Assembly (NCBI GenBank): GCA_002439095.1
Contig: DJOT01000015.1
Location: 1-64,000, forward strand
Origin: Bacteroidales bacterium UBA6431
GTDB taxonomy: Bacteria; Bacteroidota; Bacteroidia; Bacteroidales; UBA932
DNA length: 64,000 bases
Reading direction: 5' to 3'
Shown here piece by piece: positions 17,830 through 26,618 of the stretch. A program made the position numbers and the translations under genes. The notes under the pieces were generated by a model. It saw only the letters and a list, made by a program, of their open reading frames with translations. It was not told the origin of the DNA and ran no database searches. Numbering within the stretch: position 1 is the first letter of the stretch; every line of letters starts with the position of its first letter.

Positions 17830-19074
17830 ATGGAAAGAAAAGTAGCCGTGACCGGTCTCGGAGTGCTCTCCTGCATCGGCAAAGACATAGATACATTTTG
17901 GAACAATCTCATAAACGGCGTCTGCGGAATAGACTACATAACTGAATTCCCCACCGAAGAGCTTCCTGTCAAGATAGGAGGAATGATCCGGGACTTCAAT
18001 CCGGAGCAGTTCGGCATGGACAAGCCGTTCATCCGCAAGCAGGATCCGTTCACGATATACGCCATGGCTTCAGCATGGCAGGCGATGAACGACTCGGGCC
18101 TGGTCTCCGGAGAAAACATCGACCCCAAAAGGCTGGCCACTTATGTCGGTTCCGGGATCGGCGGTTTCACGACAATACAGCGCGAACTCGAGAAATTCCT
18201 TGAGGACAGAAGCGGCAAATGGATCTCTCCAAACTTCGTCCCTACGATGATCAGCGACATGGCCGGAGGTCAGATCGCCATAAAATACGGGGCCCAAGGC
18301 TCATGCATAGACATCGTGACGGCCTGCGCCACCTCCACACATTCGATCGGAGAAGCCTATAGGGCCATACTCCACGGCTATGCCGATGCGGTCATAGCGG
18401 GGGGCTCGGACAGGTGCACCATCCCTATCGGCATAGCCGGCTTCGCCAACGCCAAGGCACTCACACGCTCGGAGAACCCGAAATATGCCTCTCTTCCGTT
18501 CAACGCCAACAGAAGCGGCTTCGTGATGGCGGACGGTTCAGCGGTCCTCGTCCTTGAAGAATTTGAGCACGCCAAGGCGCGCGGGGCGCACATCTATGCT
18601 GAAGTAGTCGGATACGGAAGCACCTGTGACGCGTACCATGCCACAGCCCCACGACCGGACGCCAGCACTCAGGCCGAATGCATAAAGATAGCTCTGGAGC
18701 AGGCAGGCTTCGACAAGAATTCTGATAACGTCTACATCAACGCCCACGGCACAGGCACCCACCTCAACGACATCGCCGAGACCCTCGCCTACAAGGAGGC
18801 ATTCGGAGATTTTGCCTACAAGTGCCACATCAGCAGCACCAAATCAATGCACGGCCACATGTTCGGAGCCACAGGCGCAATTGAAGCCGCAGCTACGGTG
18901 CTGGCACTTCAGGAAGGCATCGTGCCGCCGACAATCAATCTCGACTGCCCGGATCCGGAGTGCGACCTTGACTACACCCCGAACAAGGCGATCAAAGCCG
19001 AACTCACGCTCGGTCTGAGCGATTCGTTCGGCTTCGGAGGTCACAACGCCTGTCTGGCGTTCAGAAAAGTATAA
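17830..19074 (+). CDS. fabF: 3-oxoacyl-ACP synthase II (KAS II)
   Basis: FabF extends acyl-ACP with malonyl-ACP in type II fatty-acid synthesis. ATG 17830 (MERKVAVTGLG) is preferred over a GTG five codons upstream. The 414-residue protein has the complete Cys-His-His triad: C166 in DIVTACATSTHS, H306 in NAHGTGTHLND and H343 in TKSMHGHMFGATG. Lys338 and the C-terminal glycine-rich loop FGFGGHNACLAF are also present. It stands alone on the plus strand, convergent with prfA (6 bp between stops) and divergent from the LytTR gene. No acpP lies beside it here. Confidence 0.97.
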   Translation: MERKVAVTGLGVLSCIGKDIDTFWNNLINGVCGIDYITEFPTEELPVKIGGMIRDFNPEQFGMDKPFIRKQDPFTIYAMASAWQAMNDSGLVSGENIDPKRLATYVGSGIGGFTTIQRELEKFLEDRSGKWISPNFVPTMISDMAGGQIAIKYGAQGSCIDIVTACATSTHSIGEAYRAILHGYADAVIAGGSDRCTIPIGIAGFANAKALTRSENPKYASLPFNANRSGFVMADGSAVLVLEEFEHAKARGAHIYAEVVGYGSTCDAYHATAPRPDASTQAECIKIALEQAGFDKNSDNVYINAHGTGTHLNDIAETLAYKEAFGDFAYKCHISSTKSMHGHMFGATGAIEAAATVLALQEGIVPPTINLDCPDPECDLDYTPNKAIKAELTLGLSDSFGFGGHNACLAFRKV

Positions 19075-19080
19075 TTCTTT

Positions 19081-20163
19081 CTATGCTGCTTCCTTGAGAC
19101 GCTCGGCGTTCTCGGCTATCTGCAGCTGATCGATGCATTCTTGTATATCCCCGTCCATAAAGGCGGGGAGATTGTACATTGACCAGTTGATACGATGGTC
19201 TGTCACCCTCCCCTGAGGATAGTTGTATGTACGGATCTTCGCGGACCTGTCTCCGGTGGAAACCATGGTCTTGCGCTTGGCGGCTATGCCGTCCAGATAT
19301 TTCTGATGTTCAAGGTTGTAGAGTCGCGTACGGAGCTCCTCGAATGCCCTGTCCTTGTTTTTGAGCTGGGAGCGCTCCTCCTGGCACTGCACCACGAGTC
19401 CGGTAGGGATATGGGTCAGGCGGACAGCCGAATATGTGGTGTTCACGCCCTGGCCTCCAGGCCCTGAAGAGCAGAAAAGGTCGAGCCTGATGTCGTCCCA
19501 GTTCAGGTCAACATCGAACTCTCCGGCTTCCGGGAACACCGCCACCGATGCGGCGGATGTCTGGATCCTGCCCTGGGTCTCTGTCTGCGGGACGCGCTGC
19601 ACGCGGTGTACACCGGACTCGTATTTCATGATGCCGTAGACATTCTCCCCTGAGAGCTTGAACACCACCTGTTTGAAGCCTCCGGAGGTGCCGGGGGTCT
19701 GGTCCGTGACTTCAAGTTTCCACCCTTTCGATTCGGCGAAATGCTGATACATGCGGAAGAGATCTCCGGCAAAAATAGCCGCCTCGTCACCTCCGGTGCC
19801 GCCGCGGATCTCTATGATGGCATTCTTGGAATCATCAGGATCAGCAGGGATCAGCAGAAGTTTGATGTCCTGCTCCATCTGGGGCATACGGGACTCGATG
19901 TCCGACACTTCCTCTCGCGCCATCTCGCGGAGTTCCTCGTCCTTTTCATTGACAAGTATGTCCTTGGCCGCAGCGAGGTCTTTGGTCATCTTTTCGTATT
20001 CCTTTCCTGCCTTTATTATAGGCTCAAGTTCCTTGTAATCCTTGTTGAGCTGGACATACCTTTTCATGTCCGACATCACTTCAGGGCTCGAAAGCTGGTC
20101 CTGCAGCGACTGGAACTTATCTTCAAGGGAGAGTACCTTCTCCAGTAGTTTTGTATCTGCCAT
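19081..20163 (-). CDS. prfA: peptide chain release factor 1
   Basis: RF1 ends translation at UAA and UAG. The 360-residue length and order are typical: an N-terminal coiled helical part, the codon-recognition region with VPQTETQGRIQTSAASVAV (a PxT tripeptide, PQT, as in RF1 and not the SPF of RF2), and the peptidyl-hydrolysis motif GGQ in SSGPGGQGVNTTYSAV. There is no internal frameshift, unlike many prfB genes. It starts 1 bp after the stop of the upstream GNAT-like gene and is probably co-transcribed with it. Confidence 0.97.
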   Translation of the reverse strand: MADTKLLEKVLSLEDKFQSLQDQLSSPEVMSDMKRYVQLNKDYKELEPIIKAGKEYEKMTKDLAAAKDILVNEKDEELREMAREEVSDIESRMPQMEQDIKLLLIPADPDDSKNAIIEIRGGTGGDEAAIFAGDLFRMYQHFAESKGWKLEVTDQTPGTSGGFKQVVFKLSGENVYGIMKYESGVHRVQRVPQTETQGRIQTSAASVAVFPEAGEFDVDLNWDDIRLDLFCSSGPGGQGVNTTYSAVRLTHIPTGLVVQCQEERSQLKNKDRAFEELRTRLYNLEHQKYLDGIAAKRKTMVSTGDRSAKIRTYNYPQGRVTDHRINWSMYNLPAFMDGDIQECIDQLQIAENAERLKEAA

Positions 20164-20164
20164 A

Positions 20165-21283
20165 TCAGTCTATATTCTTTATGTAACACCTGCGCCGCAT
20201 ATACGGCTCGTGCTCGTAGCAGTTCCAGATGTTCGCCGCTGAATCGGATTCCAGCTGCGGGTTCGAGACGGCCCAGCGGTTGCCTATGCGTATGGCCTTG
20301 TCGCCCATCTCCTTATAATATACCGACGAAACACCGGTATTCTGCCACTTGCGCACCGCCCCGTTGACCATGAGGTCAGTCGTCTCATAGTCATGCTTGG
20401 CCTTGAGCATGTGAATCCAGCCGAACGGGAAAAGGCTTCCCTTTGCTTTCTGGAGGGCACCGGATATGCTCGGGAATGAAATCCCGAAAGCGACGATGTC
20501 GTCATTGCCGTCAAGGAGCATGCAGCTCGACTTGTCCGACAGGTACGGAAGCATCCTTTTGGCCTCATCCTCGATCTCCTTGTCATCCAGCGGGACGAAG
20601 CCGTAGACATCAGAGAAACTGTCATTGAACGCCTTGAAGAAACGGCGCACTTCCGACGGGTCCTTCTTGACAGCGGCGATATCGGCAAAATGAAGATTCT
20701 CCTTATCCTTCAGCATCTTCGCGACCCTGCGGGTCTTGTCCGGGACGCCGTGGTTGGCCACCATCCTGTACTGCACCCAGTCGCACTCCTTGTCAAAATC
20801 AAGCGCGGTAAGGAAATCGTTGTAGTACGGATAGTTGTACGGGCAGTTGAACGGCGGGACATATTCATAGCCCTCCACAAGCATGCCGTTACGACCGAGG
20901 GTGTTGTAACTCAACGGGCCGTGGATCTCGGTCATCCCCTCTTTCCCGGCCCAATCCGAAGCGGCTCCTATAAGCATGCGCGCCACCTCGATGTCCTCTA
21001 TGCAGTCAAACCAGCCGAAACGCACGCGCCTGGTTCCATAAAGCTCGTTGTATCTTGGGTTGATAATGGCACATATTCTTCCGGCAACGCGCCCTGAATC
21101 CTGTACAATCCACATTTTGCGCTTGCAGTATGACAGCGAAGCTACTTTAGTAAGCAGGAACAACTCGTCCGAGTGGAGAGCCGGAACATATTGGGGACAG
21201 CCGCGGTAGAGTTCATCCGGAAAAGTGATGAACTTCAGAATATCCCGATGGTCTGTGACTTCCGTCAGTCTATATTGGGCCAT
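20165..21283 (-). CDS. GNAT-like N-acyltransferase-fold protein, function unknown
   Basis: The 372-residue cytoplasmic protein starts at ATG 21283 (MAQYRLTEV); a TTG two codons upstream is less likely. The first half resembles GNAT-type acyltransferases, with VAGRICAIINPRYNE followed by RRVRFGWFDCIEDIEVARMLI, a core strand-helix pattern, then WAGKEGMTEIHGPLSYNTLGRNGMLVEGY. The second half contains a further acyltransferase-like unit ending in VYYKEMGDKAIRIGNRWAVSNPQ. I know the family as conserved and widespread in bacteria but not its substrate. It sits just upstream of prfA. A link to translation is possible but rests on position alone. Confidence 0.75.
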   Translation of the reverse strand: MAQYRLTEVTDHRDILKFITFPDELYRGCPQYVPALHSDELFLLTKVASLSYCKRKMWIVQDSGRVAGRICAIINPRYNELYGTRRVRFGWFDCIEDIEVARMLIGAASDWAGKEGMTEIHGPLSYNTLGRNGMLVEGYEYVPPFNCPYNYPYYNDFLTALDFDKECDWVQYRMVANHGVPDKTRRVAKMLKDKENLHFADIAAVKKDPSEVRRFFKAFNDSFSDVYGFVPLDDKEIEDEAKRMLPYLSDKSSCMLLDGNDDIVAFGISFPSISGALQKAKGSLFPFGWIHMLKAKHDYETTDLMVNGAVRKWQNTGVSSVYYKEMGDKAIRIGNRWAVSNPQLESDSAANIWNCYEHEPYMRRRCYIKNID

Positions 21284-21308
21284 AAACAATTCAGAATGTA
21301 AAAGTCTG

Positions 21309-21316
21309 CAAATTTA
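21309..21316 (-). promoter_or_regulatory. -7 promoter box for the GNAT-like/prfA operon
   Basis: The plus strand reads CAAATTTA, giving TAAATTTG on the minus strand, 25 bp upstream of the ATG at 21283. Confidence 0.5.
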
Positions 21317-21354
21317 GGAAAAATATGCATAAGTCCTGCATGATATCCTCACGG

Positions 21355-22146
21355 CTACAACCCCTTGGCCTTGCCCTCATCCCAGATGGCATCCATCTCG
21401 GCCAGGCTCATGTCTGAGAGTTTACGGCCCTTGCGTATCGTATTCTCTTCAAGATATGTGAAACGGCGCCTGAACTTGCTGCACGTCCCGCCGAGGGCTT
21501 TCTCCGGATCCACCCCGTAGAGCCGTGCGGCATTGATGACAGCGAACAGCAGATCTCCAAACTCCTCTTCTTCATGAGCGAAATCACCTTCTCCGCAAGC
21601 CTCCCTGGCCTCCCCGAGCTCTTCCTCCACCTTGGCCCAGACATCCTCCCGCTTCTCCCAGTCGAACCCGCATCCGCGCGCCTTCTCCTGCATCGAGAGC
21701 GCCTTGAGGATGGCCGGCATCGCATCCGGAATCCCGGACATCACCGTCTTGTTGCCATCCTTTTCCTTAGCCTTGACAAGCTCCCACGTATCCGCTATTT
21801 CTTTGGCGCTGAGATGTTTTCCGGTATCTTGGCCGAACACGTGCGGATGACGGAACTCCATCTTGTCACACACCTTTCCAAGCGCATCAGCGATGTCAAA
21901 GCGGCCCTGCTCCTCCCCTATCCTGCAATAGAAGGCGATATGATAAAGCAGATCCCCGAGTTCCTTGGCTATGGACGGGGCGTCATCCTTGATTATGGCA
22001 TCGCTGAGCTCGTAGACTTCTTCCTCCGTCATCGGCCGTATGGACTCCATGGTCTGTTCCGCATTCCATGGACATTTCTCTCGAAGCGCGTCCATCGTGT
22101 CCAGAAGGCGGGAGAACGCAGCGATTTTTTCCTCTTTTGTGTGCAT
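21355..22146 (-). CDS. mazG: nucleoside triphosphate pyrophosphohydrolase MazG
   Basis: MazG hydrolyses NTPs and dNTPs to monophosphate and pyrophosphate and is a house-cleaning enzyme. The 263-residue protein has both tandem MazG domains. The first (about 20-115) carries the metal-binding pattern EEEVYELSDAI then KELGDLLYHIAF. The second (about 160-245) carries VEEELGEAREA then EEFGDLLFAVINAARL. The linker contains KHVFGQ-like sequence typical of full-length MazG (HPHVFGQDTG). It is transcribed alone, divergent from the CoA-transferase gene, with a -7 box 26 bp upstream. Confidence 0.97.
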   Translation of the reverse strand: MHTKEEKIAAFSRLLDTMDALREKCPWNAEQTMESIRPMTEEEVYELSDAIIKDDAPSIAKELGDLLYHIAFYCRIGEEQGRFDIADALGKVCDKMEFRHPHVFGQDTGKHLSAKEIADTWELVKAKEKDGNKTVMSGIPDAMPAILKALSMQEKARGCGFDWEKREDVWAKVEEELGEAREACGEGDFAHEEEEFGDLLFAVINAARLYGVDPEKALGGTCSKFRRRFTYLEENTIRKGRKLSDMSLAEMDAIWDEGKAKGL

Positions 22147-22166
22147 TGATTATTTTGCTATTTTTG
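22136..22166 (+). promoter_or_regulatory. complete -33/-7 promoter for the CoA-transferase gene
   Basis: TTTG at 22136-22139 and TATTTTTG at 22159-22166 are separated by 19 bp, which matches the Bacteroidota consensus TTTG-N19-TAnnTTTG. The -33 element lies inside the start of the divergent mazG gene. The start codon follows at 22200. Confidence 0.6.
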
Positions 22167-22172
22167 TCGGCA

Positions 22173-22180
22173 CAAATCTA
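22173..22180 (-). promoter_or_regulatory. -7 promoter box for mazG
   Basis: The plus strand reads CAAATCTA, which is TAGATTTG on the minus strand, 26 bp before the mazG start. It lies within the presumed initial transcribed region of the divergent promoter. Confidence 0.4.
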
Positions 22181-22199
22181 ATAATTATTATTGTCAATC

Positions 22200-23501
22200 A
22201 TGAAGACGATGCACTTCGTTTCCGCAGATGAGGCGGTCAGCCACATTCCGTCACACTGCCATATACACCTCAGCAGCGTTGCCAGCGTGCCGCATTGCCT
22301 CATCTCGGCGCTTTGCCGCAGAGCCGATGCCGGAGATGTCAGGGACCTGCACTTCCACCATTTCCACACGGAGGGCCCGGCCCCCTACAGCGAGCCAAGG
22401 TACGAAGGCATCTTCTTCGAACAAGGCTTTTTCGTGGGTCCCAATGTCCGCAAGAATGTCAACTCCGGATACGCTGACTACCTGCCGGTACATCTCGGAG
22501 AAAGCCAGAAGCTCTACCGTGACGGAGCCATCAGGCTCGGTGCGGCCCTTGTCAACATATCACTCCCCAATGCTGAAGGCAAAGTCAGCCTCGGCACGTC
22601 AGTAGACTGCTCGGTAGCCGCTGTTGAAAGTGCAGACCTTGTGATAGGGGTCGTCAACCCCAACGTACCTTTTGCATACGGAGACCTTCTGGATCTCGAC
22701 CAGTTTGACTATCTCGTACAGGACGACACTCCTCTCGTGACGGCCGGGTTCGCGGAGCCGACCCCGACAGAAGTGCTGATCGGCAAGAACTGCGCAGCCC
22801 TGGTGGACGACGGCGACTGCATCCAGATGGGCATAGGCGCGCTGCCTAACGCGCTTGCAGCCCAACTCCGGCATCACAAAAATCTCGGACTTCACACAGA
22901 AATGTTCGCCGACGGCCTCCTGACCCTCATAAAGGCAGGCGTGATCAACGGGAGCCACAAGAAAATCGACACCGGCAAAGTAGTGGCTTCGTTCCTGCTC
23001 GGCTCCAACGACGTGTACTCATTCATCAACGACAACCCGACGGTGCTGATGAAAGACATCAAGTACACCAACGACCCGTGGGTGATAGCGCAGAACCCGA
23101 ACATGAAAGCCATCAACTCCGCCACAGAGGTAGACCTGACAGGACAGATCAGCGCCGACTCCATCGGAACCCGCATATTCAGCGGAACCGGAGGCCAGCT
23201 TGAATTTGTCCGCGGCGCCACCATGTCCAAAGGCGGGAAGAGCATCACAGCCTTCGCGTCACGCACCAACAAAGGCCAGAACAAGATAGTCGCACAGCTG
23301 AACCCGGGAGCCGGGGTCGTCACCCCGAGAGCTGACGCTCACTGGATCGTGACGGAATACGGAGCCGTGGACCTCTATGGCAAGAGCCTTCAGGAAAGGG
23401 CCAAGCTGATGATAAGCATAGCACATCCCGATGACAGGGAAATGCTTGACAGACAGGCGTTCGAAAGATTCGGCCCGCATTGGCACAATCTCTCCATATA
23501 A
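22200..23501 (+). CDS. acetyl-CoA hydrolase/CoA-transferase family protein
   Basis: The 433-residue protein belongs to the acetyl-CoA hydrolase/transferase family, which includes 4-hydroxybutyrate, butyrate and succinate:acetate CoA-transferases. ATG 22200 (MKTMHFVSADEA) is preferred over TTG 22191. The catalytic glutamate is E234 in LGLHTEMFADG, the residue that forms the glutamyl-CoA thioester in this family. The CoA-binding glycine-rich part is IQMGIGALPNALAAQL just before it, and a later GTGGQLEFVRGA is also typical. Which acyl groups it exchanges cannot be told by eye; acetate as acceptor fits the acetate-forming pair pduL-ackA elsewhere in the window. The gene is monocistronic and ends in a hairpin. 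Confidence 0.92.
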   Translation: MKTMHFVSADEAVSHIPSHCHIHLSSVASVPHCLISALCRRADAGDVRDLHFHHFHTEGPAPYSEPRYEGIFFEQGFFVGPNVRKNVNSGYADYLPVHLGESQKLYRDGAIRLGAALVNISLPNAEGKVSLGTSVDCSVAAVESADLVIGVVNPNVPFAYGDLLDLDQFDYLVQDDTPLVTAGFAEPTPTEVLIGKNCAALVDDGDCIQMGIGALPNALAAQLRHHKNLGLHTEMFADGLLTLIKAGVINGSHKKIDTGKVVASFLLGSNDVYSFINDNPTVLMKDIKYTNDPWVIAQNPNMKAINSATEVDLTGQISADSIGTRIFSGTGGQLEFVRGATMSKGGKSITAFASRTNKGQNKIVAQLNPGAGVVTPRADAHWIVTEYGAVDLYGKSLQERAKLMISIAHPDDREMLDRQAFERFGPHWHNLSI

Positions 23502-23508
23502 AATGATC

Positions 23509-23540
23509 AAGCCCCGTGAGCCAAATACCTCACGGGGCTT
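23509..23540. terminator. terminator hairpin between convergent genes
   Basis: AAGCCCCGTGAG at 23509-23520 pairs without mismatch with CTCACGGGGCTT at 23529-23540 around an 8-base loop. It follows the CoA-transferase stop by 7 bp and precedes the minus-strand kinase-like stop, so it can serve both genes. The plus-side T-tract is weak. Confidence 0.75.
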
Positions 23541-23558
23541 GTCATAACGGCCTGGATG

Positions 23559-24143
23559 CTACAGTTTCCCGGAACGGGCTGCGAAGTCAATTATGAAATC
23601 CGCCGTACCTTCAATCCCGAGAACAGATGAATCGATGCAAAGATCGTAGTTCGAGGCCACGCCCCAATGGCCGAAGGTAAAGAAATTGTAGTAATCTTCC
23701 CTTCCATTGTCCTTTTTGAGCATCAGTTTCTCCGCTTCCTCGCACGAAATCCCCATACGGCGGCTGACTCTCTCGCGGCGGCACGCATCAGGAGCGCACA
23801 CAAACACATCCACGCAATCCTTGCGCTCCCGCAGCACATAGTCGGACGCCCTTCCCACAAAGATGGCGCTCGACTCCTCCGCAATCCTGGATATCACCGC
23901 GCTCTGTATGCGGAACAGTTCGCGGTCATTGAGCCCTCCAGTCTGAAAGCCAAGTCCCAATATGCGTTTCTGCTCATCGCTGCGGCGGAAAAGTTCGGCG
24001 CTCAAGCCGCTCTCCGAAGCCGCCTTGAGTATGAGTTCATTGTCATAGACATTGATGCCGAGTTTCTTGCCTATGGCAAGAGCCACACTCTTGCCACCGC
24101 TTCCGAACTGACGTCCGATATTGAAAATGATGTGTCTGTCCAT
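23559..24143 (-). CDS. cytidylate kinase-like family protein
   Basis: The 194-residue protein has a P-loop near its N-terminus (NIGRQFGSGGKSVA), followed by KLGINVYDNELI, which resembles the start of cytidylate kinase and its relatives. The middle has FVGRASDYVLRE and the NMP-kinase-like lid SRRMGISCEEAEKLMLKKD. Pfam groups such proteins as cytidylate kinase-like (Cytidylate_kin2). They are shorter than and distinct from the essential Cmk, and their true phosphate acceptor is not known to me. It is the last gene of a minus-strand operon, 10 bp after a MATE exporter, a pairing I recall from other Bacteroidales. Confidence 0.85.
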   Translation of the reverse strand: MDRHIIFNIGRQFGSGGKSVALAIGKKLGINVYDNELILKAASESGLSAELFRRSDEQKRILGLGFQTGGLNDRELFRIQSAVISRIAEESSAIFVGRASDYVLRERKDCVDVFVCAPDACRRERVSRRMGISCEEAEKLMLKKDNGREDYYNFFTFGHWGVASNYDLCIDSSVLGIEGTADFIIDFAARSGKL

Positions 24144-24153
24144 ATCAAAAAAA

Positions 24154-25551
24154 TTATTCTATTGCGCTGCCGAGCATCTCGGCATCCTGCCCATCCTTGA
24201 GCTTGTCGAACTTCTTGAAAAGCCGCAGAACAAAAATCAGGGAAACGACCACAGAAAGCATGTCGGCTATAGGAAAACTCCACCAGACCCCCCTCTCCTG
24301 AAGCCACATGGGAAGGGTATATATCAGAGGCAGGAGGAATATCAGCTGCCTTGACAGTGAGAGGAAAATCGATTTGCTCACCATCCCGAGACACTGGAAG
24401 AAAGTGGAGGTTGTGATACCGAACCCGACAAAGGCGGTGCCGGCACACATTATCCTCAGGGCTTTGGAAGACATCTCAATCATCTCCGGATCATTGGTAA
24501 ACAGGCTCACTGCCAGTTCAGGAATCAGCTCCGCCATGAGGAAGCAAAGCAAGGTCACAAGGATTTCCCACCTGGCGGTAAGGATGAATATCTCCTTCAC
24601 CCTATGATACTGCCGCGCCCCATAATTATACCCGGCTATAGGCTGAAGCCCCTGATTGAAGCCCATACAGATCATTATGAAAAGCATGGTGAGACGGTTG
24701 ACGATGCCATAAGCCCCTATGGCGAGGTCGCCGCCGTACTTGCCGAGCTGCTGGTTGATGAAGAGGGCCACAAGACACGCGGCAGAGTTCATAAGAAAAG
24801 GGCCGAGACCGATGGCAAGGGACTGCTTGGCGATCCTCCACTCTATCTGGAAGACAGGTTTCGGGAAATGCAGCAGGTTCTTCTTGTTGAAAAAGAATTT
24901 GAGGGTATACACAAGAGCCGCCATCTGGCAGATCACAGTTGCAAGGGCCGCCCCCTGGATACCCATCTCAAAAACAAAAATGAAAACAGGGTCAAGGATG
25001 GCGTTCGATATCACGGTGAAAAGGGTGAGGCCCATGGCCGTTTTAGGATGCCCGGATGCGCGTATCAGCCCGTTGAACCCGAAATACAGATGCGTGAAGA
25101 CATTGCCGACCAGGATAATCAGCATATAGTCCCTCGCAAAAGGAAGCGTGACATCGCTGGCGCCGAAAAAGCGCAAAATCGGATCAAGGAAAACGAGCGT
25201 GACGCACGAGAACAAAAATCCAATGATAAGATTGAGACTCAACACATTGGAAAGAACCTTACGGGCCGTATCGTAATTTTTCTGTCCCAACAGGACAGAA
25301 ATGAGCGTCGTAGCCCCGACCCCGACAAGGGTACCCATCGCTGTCGCAAGGTTCATAAGCGGGAATGTCACAGCAAGGCCGCTGATTGCAGCCGAACCCA
25401 CACCGGGAATATGCCCGATGTAGATGCTGTCCACCATATTATACAAAGAAGCAGCGGTCTGGGCTATGATTCCCGGGACCGCATACATCTTAAGCAACTT
25501 TCCGATCTTCTCTGTTCCAAGCTCCGTAGGAGCCAACGCTACTGATGCCAT
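24154..25551 (-). CDS. MATE family multidrug/cation efflux transporter
   Basis: The 465-residue inner-membrane protein has the twelve-helix MATE pattern in two MatE halves. Signatures are KIGKLLKMYAVPGIIAQTAASLYNMVDSIYIGH at the N-terminus (read in parts), LVGVGATTLISVLLGQKNYDTARKVL in helix 2 and IVNRLTMLFIMICMGFNQGLQPIAGYNYGARQYHRV in the second half. MATE pumps export drugs or metabolites using Na+ or H+ gradients. The C-terminus (FKKFDKLKDGQDAEML) is cytoplasmic. It lies between the FKBP lipoprotein gene (17 bp) and the kinase-like gene (10 bp). The substrate is unknown. Confidence 0.93.
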   Translation of the reverse strand: MASVALAPTELGTEKIGKLLKMYAVPGIIAQTAASLYNMVDSIYIGHIPGVGSAAISGLAVTFPLMNLATAMGTLVGVGATTLISVLLGQKNYDTARKVLSNVLSLNLIIGFLFSCVTLVFLDPILRFFGASDVTLPFARDYMLIILVGNVFTHLYFGFNGLIRASGHPKTAMGLTLFTVISNAILDPVFIFVFEMGIQGAALATVICQMAALVYTLKFFFNKKNLLHFPKPVFQIEWRIAKQSLAIGLGPFLMNSAACLVALFINQQLGKYGGDLAIGAYGIVNRLTMLFIMICMGFNQGLQPIAGYNYGARQYHRVKEIFILTARWEILVTLLCFLMAELIPELAVSLFTNDPEMIEMSSKALRIMCAGTAFVGFGITTSTFFQCLGMVSKSIFLSLSRQLIFLLPLIYTLPMWLQERGVWWSFPIADMLSVVVSLIFVLRLFKKFDKLKDGQDAEMLGSAIE

Positions 25552-25568
25552 TTGCTATGTAAAAAGTT

Positions 25569-26618
25569 TTATGGTTTCTCTACCACTTCAATATCAAATC
25601 TTAAAGGTGAATATGCAGGGATTGTGCTGCCAGACCCACTCGCAGAATACCCGAGCTTCGACAGGAAAATGCCGGTCCCCTCCTCAAAAGGCCCCATGCG
25701 CCACAGCATGTAGGAGAACCCGTCTATCACCGAGGTCTTGTTGGAAGTGATGGTGATGCCGGTGTAGTCATCATGATTGTACTGTACAGATATGGGGGAA
25801 TATGTCTTTGATGAACTGTAGATGCCGTACATTTTGGCAGTATCAGCAACCGTGGTGTCAAAGACCCTGCCGTCCAGCAGACGCCCGGTGTAGTTGATAT
25901 AGATGGTAGTGTCCGCCGGGAAGCCGGCATCGGAATCTTCCTCATCCTCTGCAGCAGCCTCCTCCTCGTCAACGACAGGAGCCTTGGTCTGCAGATAATA
26001 GAATCCGTACTTGAGTGAGTCTTTGACAGTGAGTTGAGGATAATTCTGCGCGAAGAAACGCCCCAGAGAGTCTATCTCCCATTTGTCCATATCCTCGATA
26101 GCCTCAAGCAGTTCAATGTCATATATGGCATTAGTGCCCGTGACATTATCAAGATAATCTTGTGCATTGTCATAACGGGATGTCGTCATCAGCCAGCCCG
26201 GTATGATCTCCTGCCTGCGTCCGCCCTCACGCATGGTCGAAAGCATCTCCTCGAGTCCGGCGGAAAGGTAGTTCTCTCCCAAAGTCCAGATGACCGGGCC
26301 GCACCACGACGTCTCGCTCCACGTGCCGAGCTGCTTCGCAAGGGAAGGAAGGGTCGTGGCGGTGATGTTGCCGTCCAGCGACTTGAGGGTATAATTGAGG
26401 CGCACATACTTGTCCGACTCTCCTATCGCATCGCCGCTTCCTTCCTCATCAGAAAGCACATAAGCCCCAAGCGCAGTCGGAGCCAGATCCGGATGGTGCA
26501 CAAGCATCCAGGCATCAAAATACCTCTTGGACGCATCGTTCTTGCCGGCTTCCACCGTCCTCGCACACGACACAAGGACAAGCAGGCACATCAGACATGA
26601 TATCGTTCTCTTGATCAT
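25569..26618 (-). CDS. FKBP-type peptidyl-prolyl isomerase-like lipoprotein, two domains
   Basis: The 349-residue lipoprotein has the lipobox LVSC with Cys18. Two FKBP-like halves are visible. The first spans about 45-190 (YVRLNYTLKSLDGNI then LSAGLEEMLSTMREGGRRQEIIPGWLM). The second spans about 245-349 (TTIYINYTGRLLDGRVFDTT then VIDGFSYMLWRMGPFEEGTGIFLSKLGY and IPAYSPLRFDIEVVE). A very acidic linker separates them (VDEEEAAAEDEEDSDAG). The C-terminal half keeps the usual FKBP ending; catalytic competence of the first half is doubtful. The arrangement recalls the gliding lipoprotein GldI and other Bacteroidota periplasmic foldases. Its start overlaps the nrnA stop by 4 bp (ATGA). Confidence 0.85.
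   Translation of the reverse strand: MIKRTISCLMCLLVLVSCARTVEAGKNDASKRYFDAWMLVHHPDLAPTALGAYVLSDEEGSGDAIGESDKYVRLNYTLKSLDGNITATTLPSLAKQLGTWSETSWCGPVIWTLGENYLSAGLEEMLSTMREGGRRQEIIPGWLMTTSRYDNAQDYLDNVTGTNAIYDIELLEAIEDMDKWEIDSLGRFFAQNYPQLTVKDSLKYGFYYLQTKAPVVDEEEAAAEDEEDSDAGFPADTTIYINYTGRLLDGRVFDTTVADTAKMYGIYSSSKTYSPISVQYNHDDYTGITITSNKTSVIDGFSYMLWRMGPFEEGTGIFLSKLGYSASGSGSTIPAYSPLRFDIEVVEKP

Noticed and set aside
24604..25545. 313-codon open frame antisense to the MATE gene
   Set aside because: It is charged, low-complexity sequence opposite hydrophobic helices, the expected complement of membrane-protein codons.
25880..25990. Acidic repeat in the FKBP lipoprotein as a tandem repeat or frameshift
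   Set aside because: The Glu/Asp run is a linker between two FKBP-like halves, and the frame continues cleanly on both sides.
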